DNA of 64,000 nt from Pseudomonas fluorescens (GCF_902497855.1 NZ_CABVHU010000002.1:248001-312000); one strand, 5' to 3'; counted from the stretch's first letter, positions 29,119 through 38,356 are shown. The notes: a model not told the origin generated them from the letters alone. Numbers and translations are program-made.

Positions 29119-29671
29119 TGTGGAAAACAATATTCACGACCTCTCAAAGCGCGACATAAAGCCGCTGCAAATAGTTGTTTCGTCACGGTTTTGACTTGTC
29201 CCCGTTTGCTGTGGAGCTGGCTGTGAATAACGTGGGAGTAGCTGGCTGAAAGCCTTTAAGCACGCGGGCTGTAGCGAAGTGGTTGTTTTTTGATCACGGT
29301 GTTTTGCCGGGCCGGAGGCCGGCTTTGTCAACCTTTTTGTTAGTGGCAAAAACGAGTTGAAATGCGCGCGGGCAGCCTGTGGATAAGTCTGTGGTTAAAC
29401 TCTGGAAAGACCTCGCTGTAGGCCGTAGTTACTGGCTTGGCGCCATCGTCGGTTTCACCCCGGATCGTGCAAACTGCCTTAGGGCTGCACGGCAGGACGG
29501 CCAGGGTCAAGCAAAAAAATTTCAAAATGGCTCGCCAAGCCTTGTACACAGCGGGTTTCAGCTTTTTCACTTGCCCCCGGAATATGTGGATGGGGCTGTG
29601 GATAAGGTGCGCGCACATCGCTGTAACCCACAGCGGGTAAGGCGTTCGTCGTGTTGATCATTTTTTGCACA
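29119..29671. other. Non-coding region with a cluster of DnaA-box sequences
   Basis: The ~730-nt gap after the transporter operon holds five sites fitting TTWTNCACA on one or the other strand: 29119-29127, 29222-29230, 29378-29386, 29597-29605 (these four read as TGTGGATAA-like on the plus strand) and 29663-29671 (TTTTGCACA). There are one-mismatch sites at 29390 and 29542. No convincing gene lies here. Such clusters can titrate or reactivate DnaA. There is no nearby dnaA/dnaN, so this is not the main origin. Confidence 0.55.
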
Positions 29672-29767
29672 GAATCGCGAATGGTTGCCGGTGAGAGCCG
29701 GGCGGGGCATGCTGCCAGCTGATTTCTATCCCAATGGCTGTCCGTCAGCCGAAGCAAGGAGAACACG

Positions 29768-30538
29768 ATGTCCAACACCCTGTTTATTACCGGCGCGACC
29801 TCCGGTTTTGGTGAAGCCTGTGCCCGTCGATTTGCCGATGCCGGCTGGAAACTGGTGCTGACAGGTCGTCGTGAAGAGCGCCTCAACGCCTTGTGCGCGG
29901 AGCTGTCGAAGCAGACCGAGGTCCATGGCCTGGTGCTCGACGTTCGCGATCGCAAGGCCATGGAAGACGCGATAGCCAATCTGCCGCCTTCCTTCGCCAA
30001 ACTGCGCGGGCTGATCAACAACGCCGGCCTGGCCCTGGGCGTCGACCCGGCGCCCAAGTGCGACCTCGACGATTGGGACACCATGGTCGACACCAACATC
30101 AAGGGCTTGATGTACAGCACTCGCCTGCTGTTGCCGCGCCTGATCGCCCATGGCCGCGGTGCCAGCATCGTCAACCTCGGCTCCGTCGCCGGCAACTACC
30201 CGTACCCGGGCAGCCATGTGTATGGCGCGAGCAAGGCGTTCGTCAAACAGTTCTCCCTGAACCTGCGCTGCGACCTGCAAGGCACCGGCGTGCGCGTCAG
30301 CAATATCGAGCCGGGCATGTGCGAGAGCGAGTTTTCACTGGTGCGTTTCGCCGGTGACCAGGAGCGTTACAACGCGACCTACGCCGGTGCCGATCCGATC
30401 CAGCCACAAGACATCGCCGATACGATCTTCTGGGTGCTCAACGCTCCGGCGCACATCAATATCAACAGCCTGGAGCTGATGCCGGTGAGCCAGACCTGGA
30501 GCGGGTTTGCCATTGAGCGTAATGCCGACAAGGCGTAA
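29768..30538 (+). CDS. SDR family oxidoreductase, YdfG-like
   Basis: 256 aa. NADP-binding TGATSGFGEA at the N-terminus with TGRREERL (Arg preference for NADP), NNAGLALG, and the Ser-Tyr-Lys triad in LGSVAGNYPYPG...YGASKAFVKQ. It is closest in pattern to YdfG, the NADP-dependent 3-hydroxy acid/malonic semialdehyde dehydrogenase (EPGMCESEFSLVRFAGD). Start ATG 29768 has AAGGAGAA upstream. It stands alone; substrate by family only. Confidence 0.9.
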   Translation: MSNTLFITGATSGFGEACARRFADAGWKLVLTGRREERLNALCAELSKQTEVHGLVLDVRDRKAMEDAIANLPPSFAKLRGLINNAGLALGVDPAPKCDLDDWDTMVDTNIKGLMYSTRLLLPRLIAHGRGASIVNLGSVAGNYPYPGSHVYGASKAFVKQFSLNLRCDLQGTGVRVSNIEPGMCESEFSLVRFAGDQERYNATYAGADPIQPQDIADTIFWVLNAPAHININSLELMPVSQTWSGFAIERNADKA

Positions 30539-30554
30539 GACCGTGTAACGGCCA

Positions 30555-30633
30555 ATCGCGGGCTTGCCCGCTCCCACAGGTTCAGGGTGATCCTTGTGGG
30601 AGCGGCGGTGCGGCGTTGCGACTTGCCCGCGAT
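30555..30633. repeat. Palindromic intergenic repeat (ATCGCGGGCTTGCCCGC family)
   Basis: Arms atcgcgggcttgcccgctcc and the degenerate complement ending acttgcccgcgat, between two convergent genes; inner pair cccacaggttca/ccttgtggg. Confidence 0.75.
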
Positions 30634-30640
30634 AGCTCAG

Positions 30641-31768
30641 TCAACGCAGATAATCGACCAGCCCGCGATAACAGGTCGCCAGGTGATAAGGCGTGGTCGA
30701 AGGCATGTCCTGACGGCTCACTCCACCGTTCTCATCCCGACACTCATACCAGCCCCCTGCATGCAGATGGCGCTGCTGCAATGCCCGTAACTGCTGTAGC
30801 ACCGCGTTCTCGCTGTTCGGGCGCAGGGTCAGGGCGCGCAGGTATTCAGCCTGAGCCCAGATGCGTTGGGTGGCGTCCTTGGAAAGACCTTCCAGCGTGA
30901 GCATCGCCCGCACTGCGCCCGTCTGTTGGTCGACGCCCAGGTGTTCGGTGAACGCGAAGGCGCGCTCCAATGACGTGTGCAATGTCGAACCACGCAGTAA
31001 TGGCGAAGACTCCAGCAGAAAATACCATTCGAACTGATGCCCTGGTTCAAACCAGTTATCCACAGCCCCCAGCGGCTTCTCCATCAACACATCATGATGC
31101 GGATCGATAAAACGCTCGTGCATGGCAGTGCATAAATCGACGAGCGCGTCTTGCACGGCGTGGTCTTCGCGCACCGACAACATGGCGAGGAAGGCTTCGG
31201 CCAGGTGCATGAGAGGATTCTGCAGCGGTCCGGTGTCCAGCGATGACCAGTCACGATCAAGGCTGGCCTCGTACAGGCCGTCACCCGTGGCGAAACGTTG
31301 TGCAATCACCTGCAGTGCCGCGTTGAGCACCGACTCGACCTGCGGTTCGCGAACTTTGTCCCAGTAATGGGCGCAGGCGAAGAGGATGAAGGCGTGGGTG
31401 TAGAGGTCTTTGCGTTGATCCAGCGGCGTCCCCTGCGGGTCGATGCTGTAAAACCAGCCACCGTGTTCGGCATCGTGAAAATGCTGCTGCAAGGCCCGAA
31501 ACAACGCTGCGGCGCGGTCTTCGGCGGCCGGCACCTGGCCGATCAGGCTGGAAAACAGATACAACTGCCGCGCGCAAGCCATTGCCCGATAGCGCTGGGG
31601 TGGCAGGGGTTGATGCCCGGCATCCAGCGCCTCATAGGGCAATCCCAACCCGGCATTCCAGCCGGGGCCTTGCCAGAGTGGCACGATCACGTCCAGAAAG
31701 TGCTGTTGCACCAGGGCGAACAGTGCGGTCAATTCAGGCTGGGAGGCGGAGCGGGAAACAGGTGGCAT
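30641..31768 (-). CDS. AGE family epimerase/isomerase (N-acylglucosamine 2-epimerase-like)
   Basis: 375 aa, an (alpha/alpha)6-barrel type sequence. Family features include RYRAMACARQLYLFS, HGGWFYSIDPQG, RKDLYTHAFILFACAHYW, PGHQFEWYFLLES with the catalytic-type His, and SKDATQRIWAQAEYLRA. Members interconvert sugars at C2 (mannose/glucose/fructose or N-acylated forms); the sequence alone does not fix the substrate. A free mannose or related sugar isomerase is the likeliest. No sugar operon is nearby. Confidence 0.88.
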   Translation of the reverse strand: MPPVSRSASQPELTALFALVQQHFLDVIVPLWQGPGWNAGLGLPYEALDAGHQPLPPQRYRAMACARQLYLFSSLIGQVPAAEDRAAALFRALQQHFHDAEHGGWFYSIDPQGTPLDQRKDLYTHAFILFACAHYWDKVREPQVESVLNAALQVIAQRFATGDGLYEASLDRDWSSLDTGPLQNPLMHLAEAFLAMLSVREDHAVQDALVDLCTAMHERFIDPHHDVLMEKPLGAVDNWFEPGHQFEWYFLLESSPLLRGSTLHTSLERAFAFTEHLGVDQQTGAVRAMLTLEGLSKDATQRIWAQAEYLRALTLRPNSENAVLQQLRALQQRHLHAGGWYECRDENGGVSRQDMPSTTPYHLATCYRGLVDYLR

Positions 31769-31850
31769 TGGCTGGCGTCGTCACGGCAGGTGGATTGCGC
31801 GACATGTTAGCAGAGAGGCCGGCCCGAGCGATGCGGTGTCTGTCAGGCCG

Positions 31851-31947
31851 CCTTCGCGGGCAAGCCCGCTCCCACACTGGATCTGCGGTGAACACAAGAT
31901 TTGTGAACAGCAGATATCAAATGTGGGAGCGGGCTTGCTCGCGAAGG
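31851..31947. repeat. Palindromic intergenic repeat (CCTTCGCGGGCAAGCCCGC family)
   Basis: Arms ccttcgcgggcaagcccgct and agcgggcttgctcgcgaagg are inverted copies ~57 nt apart, between the AGE-family gene and ureJ. Confidence 0.88.
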
Positions 31948-31970
31948 GGCCATCACAGCCGATACAAAAA

Positions 31971-32543
31971 TCAGCCTGCCAGCAACCATACTCCGGTCGC
32001 CGCCGAAGCCGCACCCGCCAGTCGAACCAAGGGCGCAGCTGCTTGAGGCAACACTCTCACCACCGCGTAACCCGCCGCATGCAATGCCGCCGTTGCCGCG
32101 ACAAACCCCGCCGCATACGCCCAAGGACTCGACATGTCCGGCAACTCCAACCCATGCGCCACGCCATGGAACAGCGCGAACAACGCCGTCGCAGCCACCG
32201 CCAGACTCAACGGCGGACGCACCGCCAACGCCACCGCCAGTCCGAGCGCCAGCACCGATGCGGCAATTCCACTTTCCAGCGCCGGCAGGTTCAGCCCTTC
32301 AAAGCCCAGCAACCCACCCAGCAGCATGGTGCCGACGAAAGTGCACGGCAACGCCCACCGCGCGGCGCCTGTCTGCTGCGCAGCCCACAGCCCGACTGCA
32401 ACCATTGCCAGCAAATGATCGAGGCCTCCGACCGGATGGCTGATGCCAGCGATCAAACCGTTATCGCCATGACCCGGGTGGGCGAGGGCGACGGCCGGAG
32501 TCAGCAGCAGGGCCATGGCGCCCAGAATGCGTTTAAGTGTCAT
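31971..32543 (-). CDS. ureJ: HupE/UreJ family nickel-related membrane protein
   Basis: 190 aa with a signal peptide (LGAMALLLTPAVALA) directly followed by HPGHGD, and about six membrane segments. The conserved GGLDHLLAM and FHGVAHGLE carry His residues thought to bind nickel. HupE/UreJ proteins are secondary nickel transporters supporting urease or hydrogenase. It is the last gene of ureEFGJ, 35 nt after ureG; no hydrogenase genes are present, so the urease role is favoured. Confidence 0.92.
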   Translation of the reverse strand: MTLKRILGAMALLLTPAVALAHPGHGDNGLIAGISHPVGGLDHLLAMVAVGLWAAQQTGAARWALPCTFVGTMLLGGLLGFEGLNLPALESGIAASVLALGLAVALAVRPPLSLAVAATALFALFHGVAHGLELPDMSSPWAYAAGFVAATAALHAAGYAVVRVLPQAAAPLVRLAGAASAATGVWLLAG

Positions 32544-32578
32544 GGATAAGCTTCCTTGTGGATAACAGTTGAGCGAGG

Positions 32579-33193
32579 TCAGGCCGCGGTCAGCAGGCCC
32601 TGGCGTTCGATGAAGGCGATGATTGCCTCCAGTCCCAAGCCGGTTTTCTGGTTGCTGAATACAAACGGCTTGCCGTTGCGCATGCGTTTGGTGTCGCTGT
32701 CCATCATCTCCAGCGACGCCCCCACCAGCGGCGCGAGGTCGATTTTATTGATCACCAGCAGATCGGATTTGCAGATCCCCGGGCCGCCCTTGCGCGGTAG
32801 CTTGTCGCCCGCCGACACGTCGATCACGTAAATGGTCAGGTCGGACAGTTCCGGGCTGAATGTCGCCGATAGATTGTCGCCACCGGACTCAACCAGAATC
32901 AGGTCCAGCCCCGGAAAGCGGCGGTTGAGTTGATCCACGGCCTCAAGGTTGATCGAAGCGTCTTCGCGGATCGCCGTATGCGGGCAGCCGCCGGTTTCCA
33001 CACCGATGATCCGTTCCGGCGCCAGGGCCTCGTTGCGCACCAGAAAGTCGGCGTCTTCGCGGGTGTAGATGTCATTGGTCACCACCGCCAGGTTGTAGCG
33101 GTCGCGCAGGGCCAGGCACAGGGCCAGGGTCAGCGCGGTTTTGCCGGAACCGACCGGGCCGCCGATGCCGATACGCAGAGGTTGTGTGTTCAT
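32579..33193 (-). CDS. ureG: Urease accessory GTPase UreG
   Basis: 204 aa from ATG 33193 ([20 protein letters not shown]). P-loop [10 protein letters not shown], nickel-binding-type [11 protein letters not shown] (the CPH motif), [20 protein letters not shown] and [11 protein letters not shown]. It hydrolyses GTP to drive insertion of nickel into apo-urease within the UreDFG complex. It lies 23 nt after ureF. An ATG four codons upstream is possible but less typical of the family. Confidence 0.97.
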   Translation of the reverse strand: MNTQPLRIGIGGPVGSGKTALTLALCLALRDRYNLAVVTNDIYTREDADFLVRNEALAPERIIGVETGGCPHTAIREDASINLEAVDQLNRRFPGLDLILVESGGDNLSATFSPELSDLTIYVIDVSAGDKLPRKGGPGICKSDLLVINKIDLAPLVGASLEMMDSDTKRMRNGKPFVFSNQKTGLGLEAIIAFIERQGLLTAA

Positions 33194-33216
33194 GTGATTC
33201 TCCAAATTAAAAGGCC

Positions 33217-33891
33217 CTAGGAACGGAACAGACGGCTGTACTGGCGCTCATGGGCCATGCACGCCAGCGACAGGCCGAAAGCGGCGCTGCCACAGTGTTC
33301 GGGGTGGATTCGGGTGGCGTTTTGCTGGGCCTGTTGCAGCAGTGGCAGCAGTTCGCTGGTCAGGCGTTGCGCGGCTTGCTGGCCCAGGGGCAGGGTTTTC
33401 ATCAGCACGGCCAATTGGTTTTCCAGCCAGCTCCAGAGCCATGCCGCCAGCGCATCTTGCGCACTGATGTGCCAGGCGCGAGCGGCCAGTGCCCAACCGA
33501 GGGCCAGGTGCGGTTCCGGGTGTTGTTCGAGGAAGGCGCGGGCCGAGCCATCCAGTTCCGGCAAACCATTGAGCAGTTGCTGCAGGGAATAGCCCATTTG
33601 CCGGCTTTCCTGGTGCAGCTCGCGGGTTTCCCGGCTCGCGCGATGCTCCTCGCAACGCTGTAGCAGTTCGGCCCAGTTTTCCTCGGCCGCAGCCGTGCAA
33701 TGGGCGAGCAGCAGCGGTGCTTCGAAGCGCGCCAGGTTCAGCAGCAGTTGATCGCTGATCCAGCGTCGCGCGCTGTCGCAATTATTGACATGGCCGTTAT
33801 CCACGGCCATTTCCAGGCCTTGGGAATAGCTGTAGCCACCAATCGGCAATTGCGGACTGGCCAGACGCAGCAGCGCCCAGGCTGGATTCAT
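33217..33891 (-). CDS. ureF: Urease accessory protein UreF
   Basis: 224 aa, starting [20 protein letters not shown] with the family-typical [10 protein letters not shown] and a helical body ending [17 protein letters not shown]. UreF bridges UreD-bound urease and UreG and acts as a checkpoint of GTP hydrolysis during nickel insertion. The start overlaps the ureE stop by 4 nt (ATGA). Confidence 0.96.
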   Translation of the reverse strand: MNPAWALLRLASPQLPIGGYSYSQGLEMAVDNGHVNNCDSARRWISDQLLLNLARFEAPLLLAHCTAAAEENWAELLQRCEEHRASRETRELHQESRQMGYSLQQLLNGLPELDGSARAFLEQHPEPHLALGWALAARAWHISAQDALAAWLWSWLENQLAVLMKTLPLGQQAAQRLTSELLPLLQQAQQNATRIHPEHCGSAAFGLSLACMAHERQYSRLFRS

Positions 33892-34388
33892 GAACGCACG
33901 CCGAACTGGTGCAGTTTCGGCGGGTAGTTGAAAGCTTCGTCGCCATGGCGTGAGTGGTGATGGCCACCGCCATAGGCGCCGTGTTCCGGCTGAAACGGCG
34001 CTTCGCTGTCCTCGACCCGGGCCCCCAGTTGTTCGAGCATGGCCTTGAGCACATAGTCATCGAGCAGGCGCAGCCAGCCATCCCCGACTTGCAATGCCAC
34101 GTGGCGGTTTCCCAGGTGATAGGCGGCGCGGGTCAATTCGAAGGCATTGGCACAGGTGACGTGCAGCAATTGTTCGGCTCGGGCCCGGACACGCACGATG
34201 CGCCCGTCTTCGGCCTGGAGACATTCGCCGTCATACAGTGGCGGTTGACCGCGCTCCAAAAACAATCCGACGTCTTCACCGTCGGCACTGAAACAGCGCA
34301 GACGGCTTTTGCTCCGGGCTTCGAAAGTCAGGTGCAACTCGGCGGCCCAGACGGGTTGAGGGTCGATTCTGCGATGAATCACCAGCAT
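33888..34388 (-). CDS. ureE: Urease accessory nickel metallochaperone UreE
   Basis: 166 aa from ATG 34388 (MLVIHRRIDP) with GGAAG upstream; eight further codons 5' are unsupported. It has the UreE N-domain (KSRLRCFSADGEDVGLFLERG) and the metal-binding dimer domain (YHLGNRHVALQV with the central His). The C-terminal tail is His-rich (GGGHHHSRHGDE) and suited to nickel storage. It delivers Ni2+ to UreG. First gene of ureEFGJ. Confidence 0.96.
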   Translation of the reverse strand: MLVIHRRIDPQPVWAAELHLTFEARSKSRLRCFSADGEDVGLFLERGQPPLYDGECLQAEDGRIVRVRARAEQLLHVTCANAFELTRAAYHLGNRHVALQVGDGWLRLLDDYVLKAMLEQLGARVEDSEAPFQPEHGAYGGGHHHSRHGDEAFNYPPKLHQFGVRS

Positions 34389-34582
34389 CGGAAGGCTTCC
34401 AGCAATGAACAATAGTCAGGCTAGAGCAAGGGGCTTGCCAATGAAGCGATGTGTAGGAAATAGGCGTCGAAGCCTGTAAGACGTTTGGCTGCGAAGCAGA
34501 AAACTGAATTAATTTGGTGCGAGGACGAGTGTGATGCACCAATTTACGGCGCACACAAAAACTCGTCCATGCGGGGCCGGAG

Positions 34583-35215
34583 CTACTCGGTACTTCCGAG
34601 CCCCTGCCAATGCTTCAACCCGATAAAGATGAACCGCAGCTGCTGGGTAATCTTCGCCTGCGGCGTCAGGTGTTCGGGCAGCGCCTGCGCCGGCGGATCG
34701 ATGATGTCGGGCAAGGTCGCAAACACGCTCTTGACGATCAGATCGGCCATCACGCCGAGAGCAGCGATATCAAGGTGTTGCAGTTTCGGCATCAGTGACA
34801 GATCAGCCGCCAGGTCCGAGCTGATGTCTTCGCGCAAACGACCGATCGCCAGGCGCACCGGCAGCGAGCCACCGTATTGTTCGCGGGCCAGAAACAGGAA
34901 TTGCGAACGGTTGGCCGACACCACGTCGAGAAAGATTCGCACGGAAGCGTCAATGATGCCGCCCATGACGAACTCGTTGTGGCGCACCAGGCGGATGGTT
35001 TCGCGGAAGGTCTGACCGACTTCGCTGACCAGCACCAGGCCCAGTTCATCCATGTCGGCGAAATGCCGGTAGAAGCCGGTAGGAACAATGCCGGCGGTCC
35101 TCGCCACTTCGCGCAGGCTCAGGCTGCCGAATCCTCGGCCGCATTCCATCAGGTGGCGGGCAGCGTCCATCAGGGCGTTGCGGGTCTGTTGTTTCTGTTC
35201 GGCGCGGGGCAGCAT
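34583..35215 (-). CDS. TetR family regulator, DesT/FabR-like
   Basis: 210 aa from ATG 35215 (MLPRAEQKQQTRNALMDAAR). The helix-turn-helix GFGSLSLREVARTAGIVPTG...FYRHFADMDELG closely follows the DesT/FabR pattern; these regulators sense acyl-CoA/acyl-ACP saturation and control unsaturated fatty acid synthesis or desaturases. In P. aeruginosa desT adjoins desaturase genes and ureE; here the ureE side is kept but no desaturase is in the window. It could therefore act on distant genes or have another role. Confidence 0.85.
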   Translation of the reverse strand: MLPRAEQKQQTRNALMDAARHLMECGRGFGSLSLREVARTAGIVPTGFYRHFADMDELGLVLVSEVGQTFRETIRLVRHNEFVMGGIIDASVRIFLDVVSANRSQFLFLAREQYGGSLPVRLAIGRLREDISSDLAADLSLMPKLQHLDIAALGVMADLIVKSVFATLPDIIDPPAQALPEHLTPQAKITQQLRFIFIGLKHWQGLGSTE

Positions 35216-35341
35216 CGCAAGGGTGTTTTTCTGGAGGAGGACAGCGGCGCACTCTAGCAAATAGGCTTTGCCGGCGTCGAACGTCTATCGGGGGATCTTG
35301 CGGGGAAGTACGGCGTGCATAAAGAGAAACGTCATAAAGTC

Positions 35342-35369
35342 AAAAGCCCAATCCGTGGATTGGGCTTTT
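35342..35369 (-). terminator. Terminator of the repeat-protein gene
   Basis: Perfect stem AAAAGCCCAATCC / GGATTGGGCTTTT with a 2-nt centre, just beyond the stop at 35389 on the minus strand. Confidence 0.88.
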
Positions 35370-35388
35370 CTTCGGGGCCGCCATGGGC

Positions 35389-35901
35389 TTAGCTCAAAGC
35401 GCTGTTGCGTTCGATGACGCGGTCACCACCACCTTCAGCCAGGGTTTGGCCTTGTGGGGTGCGGTCGGAACCGTCAGCAGCCAGGGTTTGGCCCTGTGGG
35501 GTGCGATCGGAACCGTCAGCAGCCAGGGTTTGGCCCTGTGGGGTGCGATCGGAACCGTCAGCGGCCAGGGTTTGGCCCTGTGGGGTGCGGTCGGAACCGT
35601 CAGCAGCCAGGGTTTGGCCTTGTGGGGTGCGATCGGAACCGTCAGCGGCCAGGGTTTGGCCTTGTGGCGTGCGGTCGGAGCCGTCAGCGGCCAGGGTTTG
35701 ACCTTGTGGTGTGCGGTCCGAGCCATCTTGAGTGATCAAGCCTTTTTCTTTCAGGCGATCATTGCCACCTTCGGCGACGGTTTGGCTGAATACCGAGTGG
35801 CTGGATTTCACTTGCGGAGTGGCCTGGTCAGCAGCCGGCAGGGCAAAAGCAGTGCTGGCCAGCATTGAGAGGGTAAGGCTAAGCAGTAATTGTCGTTTCA
35901 T
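35389..35901 (-). CDS. Secreted repeat protein with seven 14-residue DGSDRTPQGQTLAA units
   Basis: 170 aa from ATG 35901 (MKRQLLLSLTLSMLASTAFA), a clear Sec signal peptide. After a ~30-residue spacer come degenerate unit EGGNDRLKEKGLITQ, seven near-identical copies of DGSDRTPQGQTLAA and a final degenerate unit EGGGDRVIERNSALS. The protein is hydrophilic, without Cys in the mature part, and probably periplasmic or exported. The function is unknown. The 42-nt units are nearly identical in DNA, so copy number could change by slippage. It is monocistronic, with a terminator. Confidence 0.85.
   Translation of the reverse strand: MKRQLLLSLTLSMLASTAFALPAADQATPQVKSSHSVFSQTVAEGGNDRLKEKGLITQDGSDRTPQGQTLAADGSDRTPQGQTLAADGSDRTPQGQTLAADGSDRTPQGQTLAADGSDRTPQGQTLAADGSDRTPQGQTLAADGSDRTPQGQTLAEGGGDRVIERNSALS
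35400..35727 (-). repeat. Tandem 42-bp coding repeat
   Basis: Seven units of 42 nt, each reading gtttggccytgtggggtgcg with small substitutions on the plus strand, inside the secreted repeat protein gene. There are no spacers, so it is a minisatellite and not a CRISPR array. The period keeps several frames open on both strands. Confidence 0.9.
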
Positions 35902-36286
35902 GATTGGATGCTCCGTAGGAGGGCGATAAAGTGGGTACGAGGGCAATGTTACTCTCGATAAGTCGATATAAAAGTTCATAAAGGCAATGGTAATAATCAA
36001 CGGAATTGATTGTTCGCTGAAAAGGCTCTAGAACGGATGTTTCCGAAGGACGATTTCGCACTGGCGTGGGTATTTTCGACTCACTTGCGCCACGCAAAAG
36101 TGCGGGTGCGGTAACGCTGAAGCGGGGGAAGCCCTCGACCGAACGGCTATTTGTGTGCAAATCAATCTTTCTATTAAACCTGCGGCCGGTTTTTCAGTCG
36201 TAGATTTCATGGCAGGCCGGTTCTGGCCTGACGTTTCACACGTGCGTCGCAGTCAGGGCGCTCAGTCGTATCAGGAGCTCCGTGCA
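35902..36286. other. Divergent intergenic region, no gene seen
   Basis: 385 nt between the repeat-protein start and the AsmA-protein start. It holds AT-rich stretches that could carry promoters for both genes, and a ribosome site (CAGGAG) just before 36287. No hairpin, repeat or operator was recognised. Confidence 0.5.
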
Positions 36287-38356
36287 ATGACGCGCACTCG
36301 TAAAATTGTTCTCTGGACGGTCGCCAGCCTGGTTGTCCTGCTGGCCGTACTGGTTCTGGTCATCGTGTTCTTCGATTGGAACCGGATCAAACCGCCACTC
36401 AATGCCAAAGTGTCTGAAGAGCTGCACCGCCCGTTCGCAATCAATGGCAACCTGGCGGTCATCTGGCAGCGCGAACCCGATGAAGGTGGCTGGCGGGCCT
36501 GGTTGCCGTGGCCGCATGTAGTGGCCGAGGACTTGAGCCTGGGCAACCCGGACTGGTCGAAGCAGCCGCAGATGGTCACCCTCAAACGCGTCGAACTGCG
36601 CATTTCACCCTTGGCCTTGCTGGCTCAACGGGTGGTGATCCCGCGTATCGATCTCACCGAACCCAATGCCCAGCTGCAGCGCCTGGCTGACGGCCGCGCC
36701 AACTGGACGTTCAAGTTCGATCCCAAGGATCCGGACGCCGAGCCTTCTAGTTGGGTGGTGGACATTGGCGCGATCGGCTTCGATAAGGGCCACGTTACCC
36801 TCGACGACCAGAGCCTGAAGTCACAGCTCGAGCTGATCATCGACCCGCTGGGCAAACCGATTCCATTCAGCGATATCGTCGGCGACAAGGCAGCGAAAAC
36901 CGCGCAGGAGAAGGGCGCCGCCCCTCAGGATTACGCGTTCGCCTTGAAGGTCAAAGGCCAATACCACAACCAGAAACTGGCAGGAGAGGGCAAGATTGGC
37001 GGCCTGCTGGCCCTGCAGGATGCGGCCAGGCCGTTTCCGCTTCAGGCCCAGGTCAAGATCGCCGACACCAGTGTCGAGCTGGCCGGCACCCTGACCGATC
37101 CTCTGAACCTGGGGGCTCTGGACTTGCAGCTGAAACTGGCCGGCACCAGTCTCGGCAATCTCTACCCGTTGACCGGCGTGACCCTGCCGGATACGCCACC
37201 CTATGCCACCGACGGTCATTTGATCGCCAAGCTGCATGAGCCCGGTGGCGCGGTTTTCCGCTACGAAGAGTTCAACGGCAAGATCGGCGCGAGCGACATC
37301 CATGGCAGCCTGGCCTATGTCGCCAGCCAGCCACGGCCGAAACTCAGTGGTTCGCTGGTGTCCAATCAATTGCTGTTTGCCGACCTGGCGCCATTGATCG
37401 GCGCCGACTCCAACGCCAAGCAAAAAGCCCGTGGCGGCGAAAGCAAGCAACCGGCGGACAAAGTATTGCCGGTCGAAGAGTTCAAGACCGAGCGCTGGCG
37501 CGACATGGATGCCGACGTCGAATTCACCGGTAAACGCATCGTCCACAGCGAAAAACTGCCGTTCAATGATCTTTATACCCATTTGGTGCTGACAGACGGT
37601 GTGCTCAGCCTCGAACCACTGCGCTTTGGTGTAGCGGGTGGCAAGCTGGATGCGCAGATTCGCCTGAACGGTCACACCGAGCCATTGGAAGGCCGGGCAC
37701 AGCTCTCTGCGCGCGGGTTCAAGCTCAAGCAGTTGTTCCCGACGTTCGAACCAATGAAAACCAGTTTCGGTGAGCTCAATGGCGACGCCGACATCACCGG
37801 GCGGGGCAACTCGGTGGCCAAATTGTTGGCTACCTCCAATGGCAATCTGAAGATGCTCATCAATGACGGCGCCATCAGTCGTGAGTTGATGGAGCTGGCC
37901 GGGCTGAACGTGGGCAACTACGTGGTTGGCAAAATCTTTGGCGACAAGGAAGTGAAGATCAACTGCGCGGCCGCCAGTTTCGACATCAAGACCGGTCTGG
38001 CAACCTCGCAGCTGTTTGTGTTCGACACCGAGAACGCGATCGTTTATATCGATGGCACGGCGAACATGGCGACTGAGCAACTGGACCTGACCATCTCCCC
38101 GGAATCCAAGGGTTGGCGTTTGATCTCGTTGCGTTCGCCGCTGTACGTGCGGGGCAAGTTCATCAAGCCGGATGCCGGCGTGAAAGCCGTGCCGCTGTTG
38201 CTGCGTGGCGCCGGGATGGTTGCGCTGGGTGTGATTGCCGCGCCGGCGGCTGGGTTGCTGGCGTTAATAGCACCGAGTGGGGGAGAGCCGAACCAGTGCG
38301 CACCGCTGTTGGAGCAGATGAAGGCGGGCAAGGCGCCGAAAACGGTAAAAGGGTAA
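36287..38356 (+). CDS. AsmA family protein
   Basis: 689 aa from ATG 36287 (MTRTRKIVLWTVASLVVLL), preceded by CAGGAG; the 44 codons further upstream are not family-like. One N-terminal membrane segment (about residues 6-28) anchors a large periplasmic domain with AsmA features (FFDWNRIKPPLNAKVSEELH near the start; DADITGRGNSVAKLLATSNG, GDAD-type repeats and MATEQLDLTISPESKGWRLI at the C-terminus). AsmA-like proteins belong to the chorein-like group implicated in lipid movement between inner and outer membrane. Single gene. Confidence 0.9.
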   Translation: MTRTRKIVLWTVASLVVLLAVLVLVIVFFDWNRIKPPLNAKVSEELHRPFAINGNLAVIWQREPDEGGWRAWLPWPHVVAEDLSLGNPDWSKQPQMVTLKRVELRISPLALLAQRVVIPRIDLTEPNAQLQRLADGRANWTFKFDPKDPDAEPSSWVVDIGAIGFDKGHVTLDDQSLKSQLELIIDPLGKPIPFSDIVGDKAAKTAQEKGAAPQDYAFALKVKGQYHNQKLAGEGKIGGLLALQDAARPFPLQAQVKIADTSVELAGTLTDPLNLGALDLQLKLAGTSLGNLYPLTGVTLPDTPPYATDGHLIAKLHEPGGAVFRYEEFNGKIGASDIHGSLAYVASQPRPKLSGSLVSNQLLFADLAPLIGADSNAKQKARGGESKQPADKVLPVEEFKTERWRDMDADVEFTGKRIVHSEKLPFNDLYTHLVLTDGVLSLEPLRFGVAGGKLDAQIRLNGHTEPLEGRAQLSARGFKLKQLFPTFEPMKTSFGELNGDADITGRGNSVAKLLATSNGNLKMLINDGAISRELMELAGLNVGNYVVGKIFGDKEVKINCAAASFDIKTGLATSQLFVFDTENAIVYIDGTANMATEQLDLTISPESKGWRLISLRSPLYVRGKFIKPDAGVKAVPLLLRGAGMVALGVIAAPAAGLLALIAPSGGEPNQCAPLLEQMKAGKAPKTVKG

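Noticed and set aside
29340..29618. Small overlapping frames in the DnaA-box region
   Set aside because: No ribosome site, no family resemblance and unfavourable composition.
29119..29671. Chromosomal replication origin
   Set aside because: DnaA boxes are clustered, but there is no dnaA, dnaN or rpmH and no clear AT-rich unwinding stretch, so a titration-type locus is the more careful reading.
35400..35727. Possible CRISPR array
   Set aside because: The 42-nt repeats are contiguous without spacers and no cas genes are present.
35383..35868. Plus-strand 161-codon frame of QGLALWGAVGTVSS repeats
   Set aside because: The 42-nt period keeps several frames open. The minus-strand frame has a signal peptide, ribosome site and terminator, so it is the real gene.
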